A DNA stretch of 64,000 nucleotides from Cohnella algarum. Its GTDB lineage: Bacteria; Bacillota; Bacilli; Paenibacillales; Paenibacillaceae. The translations under genes were made by a program, and so were the position numbers. Location: the NCBI RefSeq assembly GCF_016937515.1, contig NZ_JAFHKM010000002.1, forward strand, positions 3,529,001 through 3,593,000. The letters run 5' to 3'. The notes under the pieces were generated by a model that ran no database searches, was not told the DNA's origin, and saw nothing but the letters and a program-made list of their open reading frames with translations. Positions 43,272 through 52,744 of the stretch are shown here, one piece after another; the stretch's first letter is position 1, and every line of letters starts with the position of its first letter.

Positions 43272-45698
43272 ATGACCAACCGCCAAAAACTGGTTCTCGT
43301 CGGAAACGGAATGGCCGGGGTGCGCGCGATCGAGCATTTGCTGAAGCTGACTCCCGACGCTTACGACATCACGATTTTCGGAGCCGAGCCGTACCCGAAT
43401 TATAACCGGATCGCGCTGTCTTCCGTGCTTGCGGGGGGAGCGGATATGAAGGATATCATTTTTAACGATTTGAATTGGTATTCGGAAAACAACATCCGCT
43501 TGTTTATGGGGCACGCCGTCACTCGCATCGATACGGCGCGGCGCAAGGTTTTTTCCGACAAGGGAGCCGAAGCGGAGTACGATTCCCTCATTTTGGCCAC
43601 CGGTTCCAATCCGTTCATGCTGCCCCTTCCCGGCGCGGACAAAGAGGGCGTGATCGGATTCCGGGATATTAAAGATTGCGAAATCATGATGGAAACCTCC
43701 AAAACGTATAAAAAAGCGGTCGTCATCGGCGGCGGCCTTCTCGGGCTCGAAGCGGCGAGAGGCCTGCTCAATTTGGGCATGGACGTCTCCGTCGTGCACA
43801 TTCACGAACATATTATGGACCGCCAGTTGGATACGGCCGCTTCCATGATGCTGCGCCGGGAGCTTGAAAGCCAGGGCATGAAATTTTTGCTCAAAAAGCA
43901 TTCCGAATCGATCGTCGGCCGCAAACGGGTGCAGGCTTTGAAGTTTGCCGACGGCTCGCAAATCGAAACGGATTTGATCGTCATGGCGGTCGGCATCCGG
44001 CCGGACGTCAAGCTCGCGAAGGCCTCCGGCATCGAGGTGGACCGGGGCATCGTCGTCAACGATTATATGGAAACGAGCGTTCCCGGCGTATATGCCGTCG
44101 GCGAGTGCGCCCAGCATCGGGGAATTTTCTACGGGCTCGTCGCTCCGCTTTACGAGCAGGGGGCCGTGCTCGCCAAGCGGCTTGCGGGAGTCGAGACGGA
44201 AGGCTATGCGGGCTCGGTTACGTCGACCAAGCTCAAAGTATCGGGCGTGAACGTATTTTCGGCGGGCGTTTTCAAGGAGCCGGAGGGTGCCCGTTCGCTG
44301 CGTTACCAGGACGAAATCGACGGCATTTACAAAAAACTCGTCATTCAGGACGACAAGCTGATCGGAGCGGTTCTGTTCGGCGATACCGGCGACGGCGCCA
44401 AGCTGTTTTCCCTCATTAAAAAGGGCGAATCGATCAAGGGCCGGGAAAAGGAGCTGCTCGGCATCGCGGCCGGCGGCCAATCGGAGTCTTCGGCGAGCCG
44501 TCTGGAAGCGATGGCGGACGACGAAATCATTTGCGGCTGCAACGGCGTCTCGAAAGGCGCGATCAAGGACGCGATTCTTTCCAAAGGCTGCACGAGCGTC
44601 GGCGACATTAAAGCTTGCACGAAAGCTTCCGCTTCCTGCGGCGGCTGCAAGCCGGAAGTCGCGGAGCTGCTGCAAATTTATGCCGGCGATAAAGTCGTGT
44701 CCGTCAAGGAAGGCATTTGCGGCTGCACGACGCTGAGCCGGGACGAAATCGTCGCCGAAATCAAGCGCATGGGCCTGAAAACGATCAAAGAAGTGATGAA
44801 CGTCCTGGAGTGGAACAACGAAGAAGGCTGCTCCAAGTGCCGTCCTTCCCTGAACTATTATCTTGGCATGCTTTGGCCCGAAGAATACAAGGACGAGAAA
44901 GAATCGCGGTTCACGAACGAGCGGTATCACGCCAACATCCAGAAGGACGGAACGTATTCGGTCGTTCCCCGCATATACGGCGGGGTCACGTCCCCCGCGG
45001 AACTGAAGAAAATCGCGGAAGTGGCGGAAAAGTTCGAAGTGCCGCTCGTCAAGTTTACCGGCGGACAGCGGATCGACCTGCTCGGCGTGAAAAAAGAAGA
45101 TCTCCCCAAAATGTGGGAAGAGCTGGATATGCCCTCCGGACACGCATACGGGAAGGCCCTTCGCACCGTCAAGACGTGCGTCGGATCGACCTTCTGCCGC
45201 TTCGGCACCCAGGACGCGATGGGGATGGGCATTCGGCTGGAAAAAGAGTTCGAGCGCCTGAACACTCCCGCCAAGGTGAAGCTGGCCGTATCCGGCTGCC
45301 CGCGGAACTGCGCGGAAGCGACCATCAAGGATTTCGGCATCGTGGCGATCGACGGCGGCTGGGAGCTGCATGTCGGCGGCAACGGCGGCGTTCACGTCCG
45401 GGCGACGGATCTGCTCTGCGTCGTCAAAACGGAGGACGAGGTCGTCGAATGGGCCAGCGCGTTCCTTCAATATTACCGGGAAAACGCGCAATGGAACGAA
45501 CGGACCTCGAACTGGGTGGAACGGGTCGGCCTGGACAGCATCAAGCAGGCATTGGAAAAGAAGGAAGACCGGCTTGCGCTTCAGGAAAGAATCAAGACGG
45601 CGCTCGGCGTAACGAAGGACCCGTGGAAGGAAATCGTCGAAGAAAAGGAATTGCGCAAAAATTTCGAACCGCTCGCCGGCGTTCCGGCATCCGTTTGA
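43272..45698 (+). CDS. nirB: NADH-dependent assimilatory nitrite reductase large subunit, 808 aa
   Basis: It reduces nitrite to ammonia with NAD(P)H, using FAD, [2Fe-2S], [4Fe-4S] and siroheme. The N-terminal FAD/NAD part has LVLVGNGMAGVRAIEHLL, ILATGSNPF and VIGGGLLGLEAARGL. Two BFD-like [2Fe-2S] segments follow: CGCNGVSKGAIKDAI with SCGGC, and CGCTTLSRDEI with CSKC. The C-terminal siroheme part has CVGSTFC and SGCPRNCAE (Cys ligands). The frame is open to 42330, but GAGGG and ATG 43272 give the family start. The gene is controlled by the leader described separately and is followed by nirD after 18 bases. Confidence 0.97.
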   Translation: MTNRQKLVLVGNGMAGVRAIEHLLKLTPDAYDITIFGAEPYPNYNRIALSSVLAGGADMKDIIFNDLNWYSENNIRLFMGHAVTRIDTARRKVFSDKGAEAEYDSLILATGSNPFMLPLPGADKEGVIGFRDIKDCEIMMETSKTYKKAVVIGGGLLGLEAARGLLNLGMDVSVVHIHEHIMDRQLDTAASMMLRRELESQGMKFLLKKHSESIVGRKRVQALKFADGSQIETDLIVMAVGIRPDVKLAKASGIEVDRGIVVNDYMETSVPGVYAVGECAQHRGIFYGLVAPLYEQGAVLAKRLAGVETEGYAGSVTSTKLKVSGVNVFSAGVFKEPEGARSLRYQDEIDGIYKKLVIQDDKLIGAVLFGDTGDGAKLFSLIKKGESIKGREKELLGIAAGGQSESSASRLEAMADDEIICGCNGVSKGAIKDAILSKGCTSVGDIKACTKASASCGGCKPEVAELLQIYAGDKVVSVKEGICGCTTLSRDEIVAEIKRMGLKTIKEVMNVLEWNNEEGCSKCRPSLNYYLGMLWPEEYKDEKESRFTNERYHANIQKDGTYSVVPRIYGGVTSPAELKKIAEVAEKFEVPLVKFTGGQRIDLLGVKKEDLPKMWEELDMPSGHAYGKALRTVKTCVGSTFCRFGTQDAMGMGIRLEKEFERLNTPAKVKLAVSGCPRNCAEATIKDFGIVAIDGGWELHVGGNGGVHVRATDLLCVVKTEDEVVEWASAFLQYYRENAQWNERTSNWVERVGLDSIKQALEKKEDRLALQERIKTALGVTKDPWKEIVEEKELRKNFEPLAGVPASV

Positions 45699-45716
45699 GC
45701 CGAGGGGAGGATTACA

Positions 45717-46028
45717 ATGAACAAGCTGCTGGTTGGGAACGTCGCGGAAATCGATAAAAAGGGCGCGCGGACCGTCCGGGTGGACGATTTGGAAATTGCC
45801 CTGTTTCGGCTCTCGGACGGAGACGTTCTGGCGGTTGAAAACAAATGCCCGCACAAAGCGGGGAAGCTTTCGGAAGGCATGGTGTGCGGAAGCACGGTGC
45901 ATTGCCCGCTGCACGACTGGAAAATCGATTTGCGGGACGGGCGCGTGCAAGAGCCGGATACCGGCTGCGTCACGACGTTCGACGTCGAAGTCGATTCGGC
46001 GAGCGGGTCGATCTACGTTAAGCTGTAA
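45717..46028 (+). CDS. nirD: Nitrite reductase small subunit, Rieske-type, 103 aa
   Basis: This is the small subunit of NirBD. The Rieske-like [2Fe-2S] pattern is intact: CPHKAGKLSEGMV with Cys-x-His and CPLHDWKIDL with Cys-x2-His. The GGGGAGGA site serves ATG 45717. It belongs to the nirB transcription unit. Confidence 0.95.
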   Translation: MNKLLVGNVAEIDKKGARTVRVDDLEIALFRLSDGDVLAVENKCPHKAGKLSEGMVCGSTVHCPLHDWKIDLRDGRVQEPDTGCVTTFDVEVDSASGSIYVKL

Positions 46029-46070
46029 TCCGGCGAAAGCCTGATTCGGATCAAGGGGAGGACGGGAGCG

Positions 46071-46847
46071 ATGGCCGGAAACAAGCCCGGGTACGTATCG
46101 ATCGTCGGAGCGGGGCCGGGAGATCCGGAGCTGATCACGCTGAAGGCGCTGCGGCGGATCGAGGCCGCCGATGTCCTTTTGTACGATCGTCTGGTTAGCG
46201 AGGAGCTGCTCGACTATGCAAGAGAAGATGCGGTTCGCGTCTATTGCGGAAAGGCGCCGGGCCGGCATGCGATGCCGCAGGAGCGGATTCAGGCGCTGAT
46301 GATGGAGCACGCCTCGCAGGGCAAGCATGTCGTCCGGCTGAAAGGCGGAGACCCGTTCGTCTTCGGCCGGGGCGGAGAGGAGGCGCTGGCCATGGCGGCG
46401 GCGGGCATTCCTTACGAAGTCGTGCCCGGCGTCACGTCGGCCATCGGAGCTTCCGCTTCAACCGGCATACCGTTGACGCATCGGGGGCTCGGGGCATCCG
46501 TCGCCATCGTCACCGGCAGCCGCTGCCACGATCACGACGCCCCCGTCCGCTGGGACAAGCTTGCGGACGGCGTCGATACGCTCGTCATTTATATGGGCGT
46601 CAGCCAGTTGGGCCATATTCGCGAGCAGCTTCTGCTTTACGGGAAAAACCGGCAGACGCCCGTCGCGCTCATCGAGCGGGGAACGACAAGCGGTCAGCGG
46701 GTCTGGACCGGCACGCTGGACAACGTCGAAAAGCTGGCGGCGGCCATGAAGCTGAGCAACCCCGCCCTCATCGTCGTGGGAGAAGTCGTCAAGGTGCGGG
46801 AACGGCTGCTTCGGCTCGACGAGGAAGTCAGGTCTCGAATCGGGTAG
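46071..46847 (+). CDS. cobA: Uroporphyrinogen-III C-methyltransferase (SUMT), 258 aa
   Basis: It methylates uroporphyrinogen III to precorrin-2, the first step to siroheme, the cofactor of NirB. Motifs are VSIVGAGPGDPELITLKALR (residues about 9-28), DVLLYDRLV, RLKGGDPFVFGRGGEEALA and GVTSAIGASASTGIPLTHRG. AAGGGGAGGA precedes ATG 46071. It is a stand-alone SUMT without the CysG oxidase/chelatase part, so those steps must be elsewhere. Confidence 0.95.
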   Translation: MAGNKPGYVSIVGAGPGDPELITLKALRRIEAADVLLYDRLVSEELLDYAREDAVRVYCGKAPGRHAMPQERIQALMMEHASQGKHVVRLKGGDPFVFGRGGEEALAMAAAGIPYEVVPGVTSAIGASASTGIPLTHRGLGASVAIVTGSRCHDHDAPVRWDKLADGVDTLVIYMGVSQLGHIREQLLLYGKNRQTPVALIERGTTSGQRVWTGTLDNVEKLAAAMKLSNPALIVVGEVVKVRERLLRLDEEVRSRIG

Positions 46848-46930
46848 CCGAAATAGCGGGAGGTCGTTATTTTGCCCCGCGCGACGGGGCCCGATACGGG
46901 ATCGAAGCAAAATATCGTCCCCTTTAGACA

Positions 46931-46987
46931 GAAGAGGCCGTCCCTAAGGTCCATTTTGACCTTTCGGAACGGCTTCTTTCGTTTTTA
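46931..46987 (+). terminator. Rho-independent terminator after cobA
   Basis: GAAGAGGCCGTCCCTAAGGTC (46931-46951, imperfect) pairs with GACCTTTCGGAACGGCTTC (46958-46976), and TTTCGTTTTT follows. It lies between convergent cobA and the NlpC/P60 gene and could serve both. Confidence 0.78.
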
Positions 46988-47590
46988 CAGCGCGCTGCCT
47001 CCGAACAGGAAGCGGTGCTCCCACGAATTGCCCACGATCGAGGTGACGGTCACGCCGCCGCTTTCGACGGAGTACGTGTGCAGCAAATTGCCGTCGCCAA
47101 GGTAAATTCCGACGTGCGTAATGCGTTCGCTCGATTTGTCGATTCCCGCATAGTCGGCTTCGTCTCCGCCTTTGTATTCCATAAAGAACACCAGATCCCC
47201 GCGCTTCAACTGGCCGATGTCCGTGACGACGGAACCGTTGTTTTTCACGTAGTCGCCCTGGGCCCTAGAATCGCCCGGCAGCGTGACGCCGAGCGTTTCC
47301 CTGAAAATCCAGCGCAGGAACGAGGAGCAGTCGAACGCCGCGTCCGACTCCCGGTCCGCCCCGAATTCGTAAGGAGTTCCTTTATATTTCATGCCCTCGG
47401 CAATAACTTGTTCGATTTTGGACGAATCGGCAGCCGGAGTTGCCGCATTCGCGATGTTGCCTTGTTCGTTCGCCTGGCCGACGTCTGCGAATTTCGCAGC
47501 CGGCGCCGCCGCGGCATGACCGGCGGATGCGCCAAATGAACCCGCGGCCGCGATCCCGAAAGCAAGTATCGATAGTCCAAGAAGTTTCAT
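46985..47590 (-). CDS. Secreted NlpC/P60-family cell-wall peptidase, 201 aa
   Basis: A signal peptide (MKLLGLSILAFGIAAAGSFG, cleavage near ASAGHA-A) exports the protein. The NlpC/P60 domain starts near residue 60 (VIAEGMKYKGTPYEFGAD). The catalytic Cys is in FDCSSFLRW and the His in ITHVGIYLGDG, with a third polar residue in LLHTYS. It probably cuts gamma-D-Glu-diamino-acid bonds in peptidoglycan stem peptides. It has no separate wall-binding domain. It is convergent with cobA and divergent from the lia operon. Confidence 0.9.
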   Translation of the reverse strand: MKLLGLSILAFGIAAAGSFGASAGHAAAAPAAKFADVGQANEQGNIANAATPAADSSKIEQVIAEGMKYKGTPYEFGADRESDAAFDCSSFLRWIFRETLGVTLPGDSRAQGDYVKNNGSVVTDIGQLKRGDLVFFMEYKGGDEADYAGIDKSSERITHVGIYLGDGNLLHTYSVESGGVTVTSIVGNSWEHRFLFGGSAL

Positions 47591-47869
47591 TTCAGCACCT
47601 CCATCAGGTAGTACCTATACGCTAACACAGGCCGGCGGCCGGATGTAACCCTCAAATGTTGCCACCGCATCCGCACGCTCCGATCCGGCCGCGTCCGCAA
47701 GCCCGATCCGCCTGCGGTCCGAAGGCGGTCGACGTCCTCGACCACAGTCTAGGCCCAAAAACATTCGCGGGTCCGTTATGCCGAAATCGCGTTCGGTTTA
47801 CAATGGGTTTGTGAGGTAAACGAATCGGCTGGCCCCAAGCCCGTCGAACTGAAAAAGGAGGTGCAGCCA

Positions 47870-48166
47870 TTGAAAAAAGGAAACGGATTGGCCATCGTGC
47901 TCATTCTCATCGGCATCCTGCTGCTAGTCGGCAAACTCGGCAACCTGTTCGGATTTTTGATCGGCCTGCTGATTCCGCTGCTCGTTATCGGATTGGGCGT
48001 AATCGGCTGGAGAAACGGCAACCGATTTATCGGCGGCATCCTGATGGTCATCGGCGGTTTCATGCTGCTGGGCAAATTGTCCGCCGTCATCTTTTGGATC
48101 GCCGCGATCGGCCTGATTGTTTTCGGAATTACGATGCTGACCCGTAATCGGACAAGACGAATATAG
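47870..48166 (+). CDS. liaI: LiaI-like small membrane protein, 98 aa
   Basis: The protein is almost all hydrophobic: three to four segments (LAIVLILIGILLLVGKLG, FLIGLLIPLLVIGLGVIGW, GGILMVIGGFMLLG, VIFWIAAIGLIVFGITML). It fits the LiaI/LiaF N-terminal-like membrane family. AAAGGAGGTG (47854-47863) selects TTG 47870 over GTG 47861. It heads the envelope-stress operon and probably anchors the PspA partners at the membrane. Confidence 0.75.
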   Translation: MKKGNGLAIVLILIGILLLVGKLGNLFGFLIGLLIPLLVIGLGVIGWRNGNRFIGGILMVIGGFMLLGKLSAVIFWIAAIGLIVFGITMLTRNRTRRI

Positions 48167-48199
48167 TCGACGCAGACTTTTTAATGAAGGAGGAGCGAT

Positions 48200-48868
48200 A
48201 TGAGCGTCATCAAACGGGTTCGTGACATGACCGTTGCCACCTTGAACGACAGGTTGGAAAACTCGGAAGACCCGGTCCGCCTGATCGATCAGTTTTTGTG
48301 GTCGACCCACCAGGAAATCGTCCAATGCGAACAGTTGCAGCGCCAATACGCCGCGCACACCGAACACCTGCTCAGGCAATGGAAAGATGCCGTCCAATGG
48401 AAAAACCGGCGCGAGGAACAAGCGCTTACGGCTTTGAAAGCAGGAGAAGAACATGTCGCCAAAATGGCGCTTCAAGATAAAGTCGCTTTCGAAGAGAAGG
48501 CGATCCGATATGAAGGTCTCTACGAACAAAGCAAAGGCGAGCTTGCCGAACTGGAGCAGTTGCTGCAAGAATTGAGAGACGAATATCGGCTCGTATACGA
48601 TCAGCGCCAATTTTATCTTGCCCGAATGGAGTCCTTGCGGCTGCAGCAGAGGCTTAACGCGAGATTCGGGCCGGGAGCGGCGGAAGGCCCCGCCAACATG
48701 TTCCGCAAGCTGAACGACCGCCTGACCGATATCGAGCTTGAAACGAAGAGCTTGCGGGATTTGCGCCGAATGGGCCAGGAAACGTCTTATCACGAGGGAA
48801 CGGCCGCCCAGAACGCGATCGACCGCGAGCTGGAGCAGCTCAAACGCAAACTGCAACAAGGAGGTTAA
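48200..48868 (+). CDS. PspA/IM30-family protein (LiaH-like), 222 aa
   Basis: PspA proteins are coiled-coil ESCRT-III-like scaffolds that protect the membrane. The N-terminus MSVIKRVRDMTVATLNDRLE with NSEDPVRLIDQFL is the family signature, followed by long helices (about residues 25-200) rich in Gln and Glu. AAGGAGGAG precedes ATG 48200. A second PspA is encoded two genes later; the two share only the overall pattern. It is probably induced by LiaR. Confidence 0.88.
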   Translation: MSVIKRVRDMTVATLNDRLENSEDPVRLIDQFLWSTHQEIVQCEQLQRQYAAHTEHLLRQWKDAVQWKNRREEQALTALKAGEEHVAKMALQDKVAFEEKAIRYEGLYEQSKGELAELEQLLQELRDEYRLVYDQRQFYLARMESLRLQQRLNARFGPGAAEGPANMFRKLNDRLTDIELETKSLRDLRRMGQETSYHEGTAAQNAIDRELEQLKRKLQQGG

Positions 48869-48871
48869 CGA

Positions 48872-49381
48872 ATGCGCAAATTGTACCGTTCGACCCGAGA
48901 TCGCAAAATATTCGGCATCTGCGGCGGGCTGTCCGATTTTCTGGGCGTAGATGCAACGCTGCTGCGCATCCTGCTTGTTGTCGTCACCGTTTTTTCGGCC
49001 GGATCGCTAGTGTTCGTGTATTTGATCGCCGGGTTCATCATTCCGCAGGAACCGACTCATCACGCATTCGGTTCCGGTCCCTACGGAACCCCGTACGGCG
49101 ACCCTTGGAACGGCGGAACGCGGCCGGGCCCGACCAATTACGGCTGGACGCCTCCGGCGGGCTCTCCCCCTCCGGCGGGACAGGGCTGGACCCCCGGACA
49201 AAGCGGTTATGGCGGCACGGCGGGTTATACGGCGGCAAAGCCCCAACCTTCCGCGACGCCGCGGGAGACGGAAGGACTCGACGCCATGATGGAAGATATC
49301 GAAAAAAAAGCGCTCCGCAAGGAACTGGAAGAACTGAAAGCACGCATTGCCAAATTTGAAGAACAATCGAAAGGGGAATAA
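48872..49381 (+). CDS. pspC: PspC-domain membrane protein with coiled-coil tail, 169 aa
   Basis: The PspC domain is at residues 1-60 ([24 protein letters not shown], then [29 protein letters not shown] as the membrane part). A Gly/Pro/Tyr-rich linker (residues about 65-125) follows. The C-terminal 40 residues form a charged coiled coil ([21 protein letters not shown]). PspC proteins sense or transmit membrane stress with PspA. It starts just four bases after pspA and is joined to the next PspA gene. Confidence 0.88.
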   Translation: MRKLYRSTRDRKIFGICGGLSDFLGVDATLLRILLVVVTVFSAGSLVFVYLIAGFIIPQEPTHHAFGSGPYGTPYGDPWNGGTRPGPTNYGWTPPAGSPPPAGQGWTPGQSGYGGTAGYTAAKPQPSATPRETEGLDAMMEDIEKKALRKELEELKARIAKFEEQSKGE

Positions 49382-49385
49382 AAAG

Positions 49386-50090
49386 ATGGGTGTATTTCAA
49401 CGGATGAAGGATATGACGAAGGCTTCCATTCACGACATGCTGGACAAATTAGAGGACCCGATCGTCATGCTGAACCAATACTTGCGCGATATGGAAAAAG
49501 AAATTCACGAAGCGGAAGTGACGGTCGCCAAGCAAATGGCCGCCGAACGCCGTCTGAAGCAGCGCCTCGACGAGGCGATCCGCATCGGCGCCGAACGCGA
49601 ATCGCAAGCCGAACAAGCGCTGCGCGCAGGCAACGAAACGCTTGCCCGCAAGCTTCTGGAAGAGAAAGTTTATTACGACAAGCAAGCGAACGACGTGCTC
49701 GGCCTGCACGATCAGGCGCAAGCCCAAGTGAGCGAGCTGACGACGCAGCTGCACGAAATGAAGGACGAGTACTACAAGCTTCGCAACAAGCGCAACGAGC
49801 TTTCGGCCCGTGCCCAAATGGCAAAAGCCCGCAAGCAAATGGCTCAAATCAGCTCGCTTCACACGATCGAAAGCGGCTCCGCCGCCCGCGGCTTCCACCG
49901 GATGGAAGAAAAAATCATGCAAATGGAAGCCGAAGCCGACGTCGTCCGCATGCCGGGCTCGCCGCTCAGCGCTTCTCCGATCAACGTCGATCCGGAAAAA
50001 ACGTTCCGCGTCGAACAGGAGCTGGCCGCGCTGAAGAGCCGTATCGCTCCTTCGGCTCCCGCGCAAAACACCGCATCCTCGGATGAATAA
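49386..50090 (+). CDS. Second PspA/IM30-family protein, 234 aa
   Basis: [21 protein letters not shown] with [19 protein letters not shown] is the canonical PspA/LiaH N-terminus. It is helical throughout with a short disordered tail. AAAGGGGAA and ATG 49386 set the start. It is closer to standard PspA/YvqH than the first copy. Two PspA proteins in one operon suggest mixed or specialised assemblies. Confidence 0.9.
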   Translation: MGVFQRMKDMTKASIHDMLDKLEDPIVMLNQYLRDMEKEIHEAEVTVAKQMAAERRLKQRLDEAIRIGAERESQAEQALRAGNETLARKLLEEKVYYDKQANDVLGLHDQAQAQVSELTTQLHEMKDEYYKLRNKRNELSARAQMAKARKQMAQISSLHTIESGSAARGFHRMEEKIMQMEAEADVVRMPGSPLSASPINVDPEKTFRVEQELAALKSRIAPSAPAQNTASSDE

Positions 50091-50264
50091 GGGACAACGG
50101 AGCGGCCGGGAATCCGGCTAAAGAAAAGCTAAAGCAACCGTTTCCGACAGCCGGAAACATATGGTATGCTTACAAAGGTACGAATGGGCCATGACGGATG
50201 CAAATCCGTTATGGCCTTCGCCGCGAAGTCAACGTTAGATAACCGCGGAGGAGGTGCGGCCGTA

Positions 50265-50906
50265 TTGAAGTCGATATCGAATCAGGCGCTTGTGTTCATC
50301 GCGGCCGGCTGCTATCTCATGCTCGGCGGAATCGCGGGTTACTTAACGGCGAATACGATCGTTCTCCTTGTTCTGGGCGTGGACCGGTTCAAAAGGGATC
50401 GCAATCGGTTGGCCGCCGTCTTGATCGCGATTGCCGTCTTGACGCTGATCATCAATGAGTTCGGCCTGGTCGTCGCGATCGTGCTCATCTCGCTGGGCTT
50501 GTTTTATAGGAAAACGAAGCCGCAAGCCGGGGGGAACTTCGTCAGCAGGCACCGGCTGTTGCTGCATCTGCGTTTGGACCGGCCTTCCTGGATTCTCCGC
50601 TCGATGGCGTATTGGCACGCGTTCGGCGAATCGCGAGTGGACTTGACGATGGCCGTGCCGGAAGAGCGGGAGACGACCGTCGTACTGCAAGGCATCGTCG
50701 GCGACGCCGAATGGATCGTTCCGGAAGATTACGGGCTGCAGATCGAGGCTTCCGTTTTGCTCGGCCAGATCCACTGGAACGCGATCCAAGAGGGAGGAGT
50801 CGCCCAGAAAGTCGTCTGGCGATCCCCGGATTACGAGCAGAAGGAGCATCAGGTGAAACTCCAGCTGTTCTATCTCGTAGGGAATATAAGAATTCGGCAG
50901 ATGTAG
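50265..50906 (+). CDS. liaF: LiaF-like negative regulator of LiaS, 213 aa
   Basis: The N-terminal part has three to four hydrophobic segments (ALVFIAAGCYLMLGGIAGYL, LAAVLIAIAVLTLIINEFG, LVVAIVLISLGLFY). The C-terminal part (residues about 115-213, beta-rich) matches the LiaF C-terminal domain (ESRVDLTMAVPEERETTVVLQ). GGAGGAGGTG selects TTG 50265. LiaF normally holds the LiaS kinase inactive until the envelope is stressed. It lies just upstream of liaS. Confidence 0.86.
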   Translation: MKSISNQALVFIAAGCYLMLGGIAGYLTANTIVLLVLGVDRFKRDRNRLAAVLIAIAVLTLIINEFGLVVAIVLISLGLFYRKTKPQAGGNFVSRHRLLLHLRLDRPSWILRSMAYWHAFGESRVDLTMAVPEERETTVVLQGIVGDAEWIVPEDYGLQIEASVLLGQIHWNAIQEGGVAQKVVWRSPDYEQKEHQVKLQLFYLVGNIRIRQM

Positions 50907-50918
50907 GAGGGATAAGGA

Positions 50919-51986
50919 ATGGTATGGCGTCATATGGGCGAAACCGTTTTATTTTCCCTCGGCATCGGTTTCGTCATCGTATATTTATTGGAAAGTCAGG
51001 ATCTTGCCGCTCCCTTCGAGTCCTGGTCGACGATCATCTCCTTCGGGTTAACGGCGATCGGCGTCCTCATCGTTGCGGGGGCGGCATACGGATTTTACCG
51101 GAGTTATCCGATCCGGAACCGGCTCGAATGGATGCGCGATTCGATGCTCATGCTCGAAAAGGGGAATCCGGCGCCTCCGCTGCCCGACATGGGCAAGGAT
51201 GAAATCGGCCGATTGGCGGAACAGCTGTCGCGCATCAGCCGAAAGTGGGAAGAGCAGGTGGCGACGCTGCAGCGCCTTTCGACCAACAATACGGAGCTTG
51301 CGGTGAAGGTGCGGACGAGCGCGGTGATCGAAGAACGGCAGCGGCTGGCGAGGGAACTGCATGACGCGGTCAGCCAGCAGCTTTTTGCTATTTCCATGAC
51401 GGCCACCGCGGTCGGCCGGACGCTCGAGCAGGATTTCGACCGGGCGAGGCGGCAAGTCGAACTGATCGAGGAAATGGCCGCCGTCGCCCAGTCCGAAATG
51501 CGGGCGCTGCTGCTTCATTTGCGTCCGGTCCATCTCGACGGCAAGCGGCTGGCCGATGCGATTCCGGAACTTGTAAAGGAAATGCAGGCCAAGGTGCCGG
51601 TAAATATTTCGTTGGATATGGACGAGGATTTGCCGCTTAATAAAGGAATGGAGAATCACCTGTTCCGCATGGTGCAGGAGGCGCTGTCCAACACGCTGCG
51701 CCATGCCAAAGCCACGAAGATGGACATCGCCCTGCACCGCCGCGGAGACTCGGTAAGGCTGGCGATTCGCGACAACGGCGTCGGTTTCGACGTTTTGGAG
51801 AAGAAACAGACGTCTTACGGCCTGGTCAGCATGGAGGAGAGGGCGAACGAGCTCGGCGGCTCCTTTAACGTGGCAAGCGCCCCGGGCAAGGGGACGAGAA
51901 TCGAAATCAGAGTGCCGATAACGGCGGAAGAAAGAGGTTGGAACGATGGCGGAGTACAATCCGATCCGAGTCCTGCTGGTGGATGA
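50919..51986 (+). CDS. liaS: LiaS-like sensor histidine kinase, 355 aa
   Basis: Two N-terminal membrane segments (TVLFSLGIGFVIVYLLE and TIISFGLTAIGVLIVAGAAYGF) lead to a HAMP-like stretch. The HisKA_3 dimer domain has RQRLARELHDAVSQQLFAIS with the phosphorylated His. The HATPase part has MVQEALSNTLRHAKAT (N box), DNGVGFD (G1 box) and LGGSFNVASAPGKGTRI (G2). It is a short-loop kinase without an extracellular sensor, as in intramembrane-sensing LiaS. It overlaps liaR by 41 bases. Confidence 0.92.
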   Translation: MVWRHMGETVLFSLGIGFVIVYLLESQDLAAPFESWSTIISFGLTAIGVLIVAGAAYGFYRSYPIRNRLEWMRDSMLMLEKGNPAPPLPDMGKDEIGRLAEQLSRISRKWEEQVATLQRLSTNNTELAVKVRTSAVIEERQRLARELHDAVSQQLFAISMTATAVGRTLEQDFDRARRQVELIEEMAAVAQSEMRALLLHLRPVHLDGKRLADAIPELVKEMQAKVPVNISLDMDEDLPLNKGMENHLFRMVQEALSNTLRHAKATKMDIALHRRGDSVRLAIRDNGVGFDVLEKKQTSYGLVSMEERANELGGSFNVASAPGKGTRIEIRVPITAEERGWNDGGVQSDPSPAGG

Positions 51987-52599
51987 CCATGAAATGGTCC
52001 GAATCGGACTGGCGGCCGTGCTGGGGACCGAAGACGGCATCGAGGTCGTAGGCGAGGCCGGCAACGGAGCCGAAGGCTTGCGTCTGGCCAAAGCCTATAA
52101 TCCGGATGTCGTGCTGATGGACTTGGTGATGGAAGGGATGGACGGCATCGAGACGACGCGCCGGCTTCTGGAAGAACACCCGAATTGCCGCGTCATCGTC
52201 CTGACGAGTTATCTCGACGACGAGAAGATGTATCCGGTCATCGAAGCCGGCGCCTTCAGCTATTTGCTCAAAACGTCGCGCGCTTCCGAAATCGCGGATG
52301 CCATCCGGGCGGCCGCCCGCGGCCAGGCCGTGCTCGAGTCCCAGGTCGCTTCCAAAATGATGAACCGGTTCCGCAAGCCGGTTTCGGCATCCTCCATGCC
52401 GCACGAGGAATTGACCGATCGGGAAATGGAAGTATTGCAGCTGATCGCCCAAGGAAAATCGAACCAGGAAATCGCCGACGAACTGTTTATCGGCATCAAG
52501 ACGGTAAAGTACCATTTGACGAATTTGTTCGGCAAGCTCGGAGTCGAGGATCGCACGCAAGCTGCCATCTATGCCCACCGAAACGGAATCGCCAAATAA
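51946..52599 (+). CDS. liaR: LiaR-like response regulator, NarL family, 217 aa
   Basis: The receiver domain has VLLVDDHEMVRIGLAAVL at residues about 7-24 and the phospho-acceptor Asp in VVLMDLVMEGMDG. The LuxR-type HTH is at residues about 150-205 (LTDREMEVLQLIAQGKSNQEI). It is the partner of LiaS and probably activates this operon itself. Normal length. Confidence 0.93.
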   Translation: MAEYNPIRVLLVDDHEMVRIGLAAVLGTEDGIEVVGEAGNGAEGLRLAKAYNPDVVLMDLVMEGMDGIETTRRLLEEHPNCRVIVLTSYLDDEKMYPVIEAGAFSYLLKTSRASEIADAIRAAARGQAVLESQVASKMMNRFRKPVSASSMPHEELTDREMEVLQLIAQGKSNQEIADELFIGIKTVKYHLTNLFGKLGVEDRTQAAIYAHRNGIAK

Positions 52600-52648
52600 G
52601 ATCGGCGTTTATGCCGTACATAACCAGCCATATCTGGATGGCCGCGCC

Positions 52649-52682
52649 GCCCCGCAATCACGCCCGGATTGCGGGGCGGCGG
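52649..52682. terminator. GC-rich hairpin between convergent genes
   Basis: CCGCCCCGCAATC pairs perfectly with GATTGCGGGGCGG around a 7-base loop. No T-run follows, but position after liaR and before the convergent gene suggests it ends transcription. Confidence 0.55.
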
Positions 52683-52744
52683 CATTTCGACGGCCCGGAC
52701 GCGGGCGAGCGTCCCGGTCGTGGGCGGGCGCCGGCGGCCGCCGG

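Noticed and set aside
43236..46328. 1030-residue open frame antisense to nirB, nirD and cobA
   Set aside because: It crosses three well-supported genes and has no homology; high GC leaves the antisense frame open.
47015..47539. 174-codon plus-strand frame opposite the NlpC/P60 gene
   Set aside because: The minus-strand gene has a signal peptide and catalytic motifs, and this is its shadow.
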